Source of the DNA: CAVSQX01 sp963730225
Lineage (GTDB): Bacteria; Planctomycetota; Phycisphaerae; Tepidisphaerales; Tepidisphaeraceae
DNA length: 64,000 bases
Reading direction: 5' to 3'
Assembly (NCBI GenBank): GCA_963730225.1
Contig: CAVSQX010000001.1
Coordinates: forward strand, 1,550,001-1,614,000
The notes under the pieces are model-generated. The model saw only the letters and a list, made by a program, of their open reading frames with translations. It was not told where the DNA came from and searched no databases. This document shows, in pieces, positions 62,642 through 64,000 of the stretch. The position numbers and the translations under genes are program-made. The first letter of the stretch is position 1; every line of letters begins with the position of its first letter.

Positions 62642-63001
62642 TCACAGCGATTTCGCGTAATCGATCATGCCCTGGAAATCGACGATGACCGCGGGCTCGT
62701 TGCCGACGACCCAGGCGTTGTGGCCGGAGGGAAGGAGGGAAACGTCGCCGGGATTGCAATCGAACTCGGCGCCGTCGTCCATGCGAACGCGCAGCACGCC
62801 GGAGACGTGGTATTGGAAGTGCGGAGCCTGGCAACTTTTGGTTTTGACGATGGGCTGAACGGAGGTGGCCCAGCGCCAGCCGGGCTGGAAGATGGCTCGG
62901 CCGACGGTCGCGCCGCCGACCTTGATCAACTCCAGTTTGCCATTGGGAAATTCGCGAACCTCATCGGGTTTGCCGAAGCTCTTCAATTCCGCTTTACTCA
63001 T
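62642..63001 (-). CDS. Cupin domain protein
   Basis: A 119-aa single cupin: GRAIFQPGWRWATSVQPIV, APHFQYHVSGVLRVRMDDGAEFDCNPGDVSLLPSGHNAWVVGNEPAVIVDF. The first cupin motif carries His (HFQYHVSG). Start at MSKAEL; a longer frame exists upstream. The cupin metal ligands appear partial. Function unknown. Confidence 0.75.
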   Translation of the reverse strand: MSKAELKSFGKPDEVREFPNGKLELIKVGGATVGRAIFQPGWRWATSVQPIVKTKSCQAPHFQYHVSGVLRVRMDDGAEFDCNPGDVSLLPSGHNAWVVGNEPAVIVDFQGMIDYAKSL

Positions 63002-63261
63002 GAGTGTCGTTTCTGCTCCTCGAGGGCGCGTGCGAGGAACTTGAATTGCCTCTGAGGCATCGGAAGCTGAACGATCTACCACTCGACAACAGCATTTCAG
63101 CGAGGCAGGGAGGGAAAGTCGAGCATCGCAAGATTGGGTGGCATTCTGAGGTTTACGGCGTGCGGGCGATCGGAGAACGGCGGTTTTTCGGTGGTGAATG
63201 GAGCCCGCGGAGGTTAGAATCGCGGGACTTGAATTGGGGTGTGTAATTTTAGAGGGCCGAT

Positions 63262-64000
63262 ATGTTTCGTTCGGCGGAGGACCGCAGGATAGCTAAGTGC
63301 AATCGTTTGCATCGGGCGACGCAAGGCCTGGTGCGGCTGCCTATTGAGTTTCTTGAACCGCGCGTGCTTTTGGCGGGCAATCCGATTGCCAATGGGACTT
63401 ACAACCTGGCAAACGGAGCGAGTGGTTTGTTTCTGGATGATACGCAGCTCTCTTCGACGGCCGCCTCGACGGCCACCGCGCCGAACACGGCGGCGATCAT
63501 GGATCAGAACAGCGGCGATATCTTGAACCCGGTTTTCGGCAGGGATGAGATGTGGCAGTTCACCTACAACGGGGCCGGGTACTACACGATCGTGAATATC
63601 AACAGCGGGTTGTACCTGGAGGATTATGGAAGCTCGGCCACATCGGGGGTGTCGTTGTACCAGGACAATTCGGATGGCGGCGCGGATCAACTCTGGTCGC
63701 TGACGGCTTCGGGTTCGTCTTACATCATCGCCAACGATGCGAGCGGGTTGGTTATCGATGATCCCGGTAGTTCAACTTCGGCGGGGACGAATCTGGACAT
63801 CGCCACGGCGAGCGGCGGGACGAACCAGAAATGGAATTTCACCAACGCCGCGATCGAGGCCGACGGGGTGTACACGCTGGAAAACGGCAAGAGCAGTAAG
63901 TACCTGGACAATCCCGGCAGCTCCACCACGGCCGGGACGCAGATGGTGCAGGATTCTTCCGACGGCAAGTACGACCAGGCATGGTTTTTTGTTTTCAACG
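63262..64000 (+). CDS. Ricin-type lectin surface protein with LEPRxLLS motif (3' end outside window)
   Basis: Open from ATG 63262 to the end, at least 246 aa. Residues ~30-42 read IEFLEPRVLLAGNP, the planctomycete LEPRxLLS motif. The rest is built of ricin B-lectin QxW repeats (DEMWQFTYNGAGYYTIVN, ADQLWSLTASGSSYIIAN, NQKWNFT, DQAWFFVFN), so it binds carbohydrate. A catalytic domain, such as a polysaccharide lyase, may follow outside the window. It is divergent from the cupin gene. Confidence 0.8.
   Translation, partial: MFRSAEDRRIAKCNRLHRATQGLVRLPIEFLEPRVLLAGNPIANGTYNLANGASGLFLDDTQLSSTAASTATAPNTAAIMDQNSGDILNPVFGRDEMWQFTYNGAGYYTIVNINSGLYLEDYGSSATSGVSLYQDNSDGGADQLWSLTASGSSYIIANDASGLVIDDPGSSTSAGTNLDIATASGGTNQKWNFTNAAIEADGVYTLENGKSSKYLDNPGSSTTAGTQMVQDSSDGKYDQAWFFVFN

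Overview
The window looks like chromosomal DNA of a planctomycete, most likely of the Phycisphaerae/Tepidisphaerales type. It is GC-rich. It carries a PEP-CTERM exported protein, two surface proteins with the planctomycete N-terminal LEPRxLLS-type motif (LEALEARELMSA and LEPRVLLAG), many PA14/cytochrome c and polysaccharide-related genes, and operons joined by ATGA/GTGA overlaps. This assignment is inference from gene content; no ribosomal RNA is present.

Layout. 0-5 kb: end of a beta-propeller-like protein, tRNA-Arg(TCT), ychF, an M29 aminopeptidase, small proteins, a ypeA-like acetyltransferase and a PEP-CTERM protein. 5-13.6 kb: hrpB helicase converging on a minus-strand operon (MscS channel with cyclic-nucleotide domain, sugar-type ABC permease, substrate-binding protein, pentaheme cytochrome c). 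13.9-19.4 kb: an HtrA protease, then a small accessory island with an orphan XRE antitoxin, two truncated toxin-antitoxin remnants, a large diadenylate-cyclase-domain protein and a BrnT/antitoxin pair, ending at tRNA-Glu(CTC). 19.6-25.1 kb: a type II secretion/type IV pilus-like operon (PilM-PilN fusion, PilO, PilP-like, secretin). 25.2-36.3 kb: ClC channel, scpB, methyltransferase/glycosyltransferase pair, trigger factor, hisS, a membrane protein, MFS transporter, recQ. 36.4-38.8 kb: a Vps4-like AAA ATPase with MIT-like N-terminus, divergent from a membrane protein and a bactofilin-like protein.

38.8-49.3 kb is the centrepiece: a purine-degradation operon (adenine deaminase, ureidoglycine aminohydrolase, a divergent ketol-acid-reductoisomerase-like enzyme, allantoate amidohydrolase, OHCU decarboxylase, uricase, HIU hydrolase, allantoinase, guanine deaminase, aldo/keto reductase). 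Together these lead adenine and guanine to ureidoglycolate, with only the hypoxanthine/xanthine-to-urate step missing from the window. A DUF559 nuclease cassette bounded by inverted repeats sits inside the operon.

49.3-56.4 kb: a surface protein and a minus-strand operon (psd, pssA, gltX, zinc-ribbon protein, rnhA, Gfo/Idh oxidoreductase). 56.9-64 kb: a metallophosphoesterase, an RNase H-fold protein paired with a WYL regulator, a truncated alginate-lyase-like gene, a beta-carbonic-anhydrase-like protein, a cupin, and the start of a ricin-type lectin protein cut by the window end.

A warning for users: many genes carry single-base frameshifts, often in homopolymer or GC-rich runs, with the protein continuing cleanly in another frame. 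They are densest at 38.7-41.3 kb. The clustering and lack of other decay suggest assembly errors at least as much as pseudogenes.
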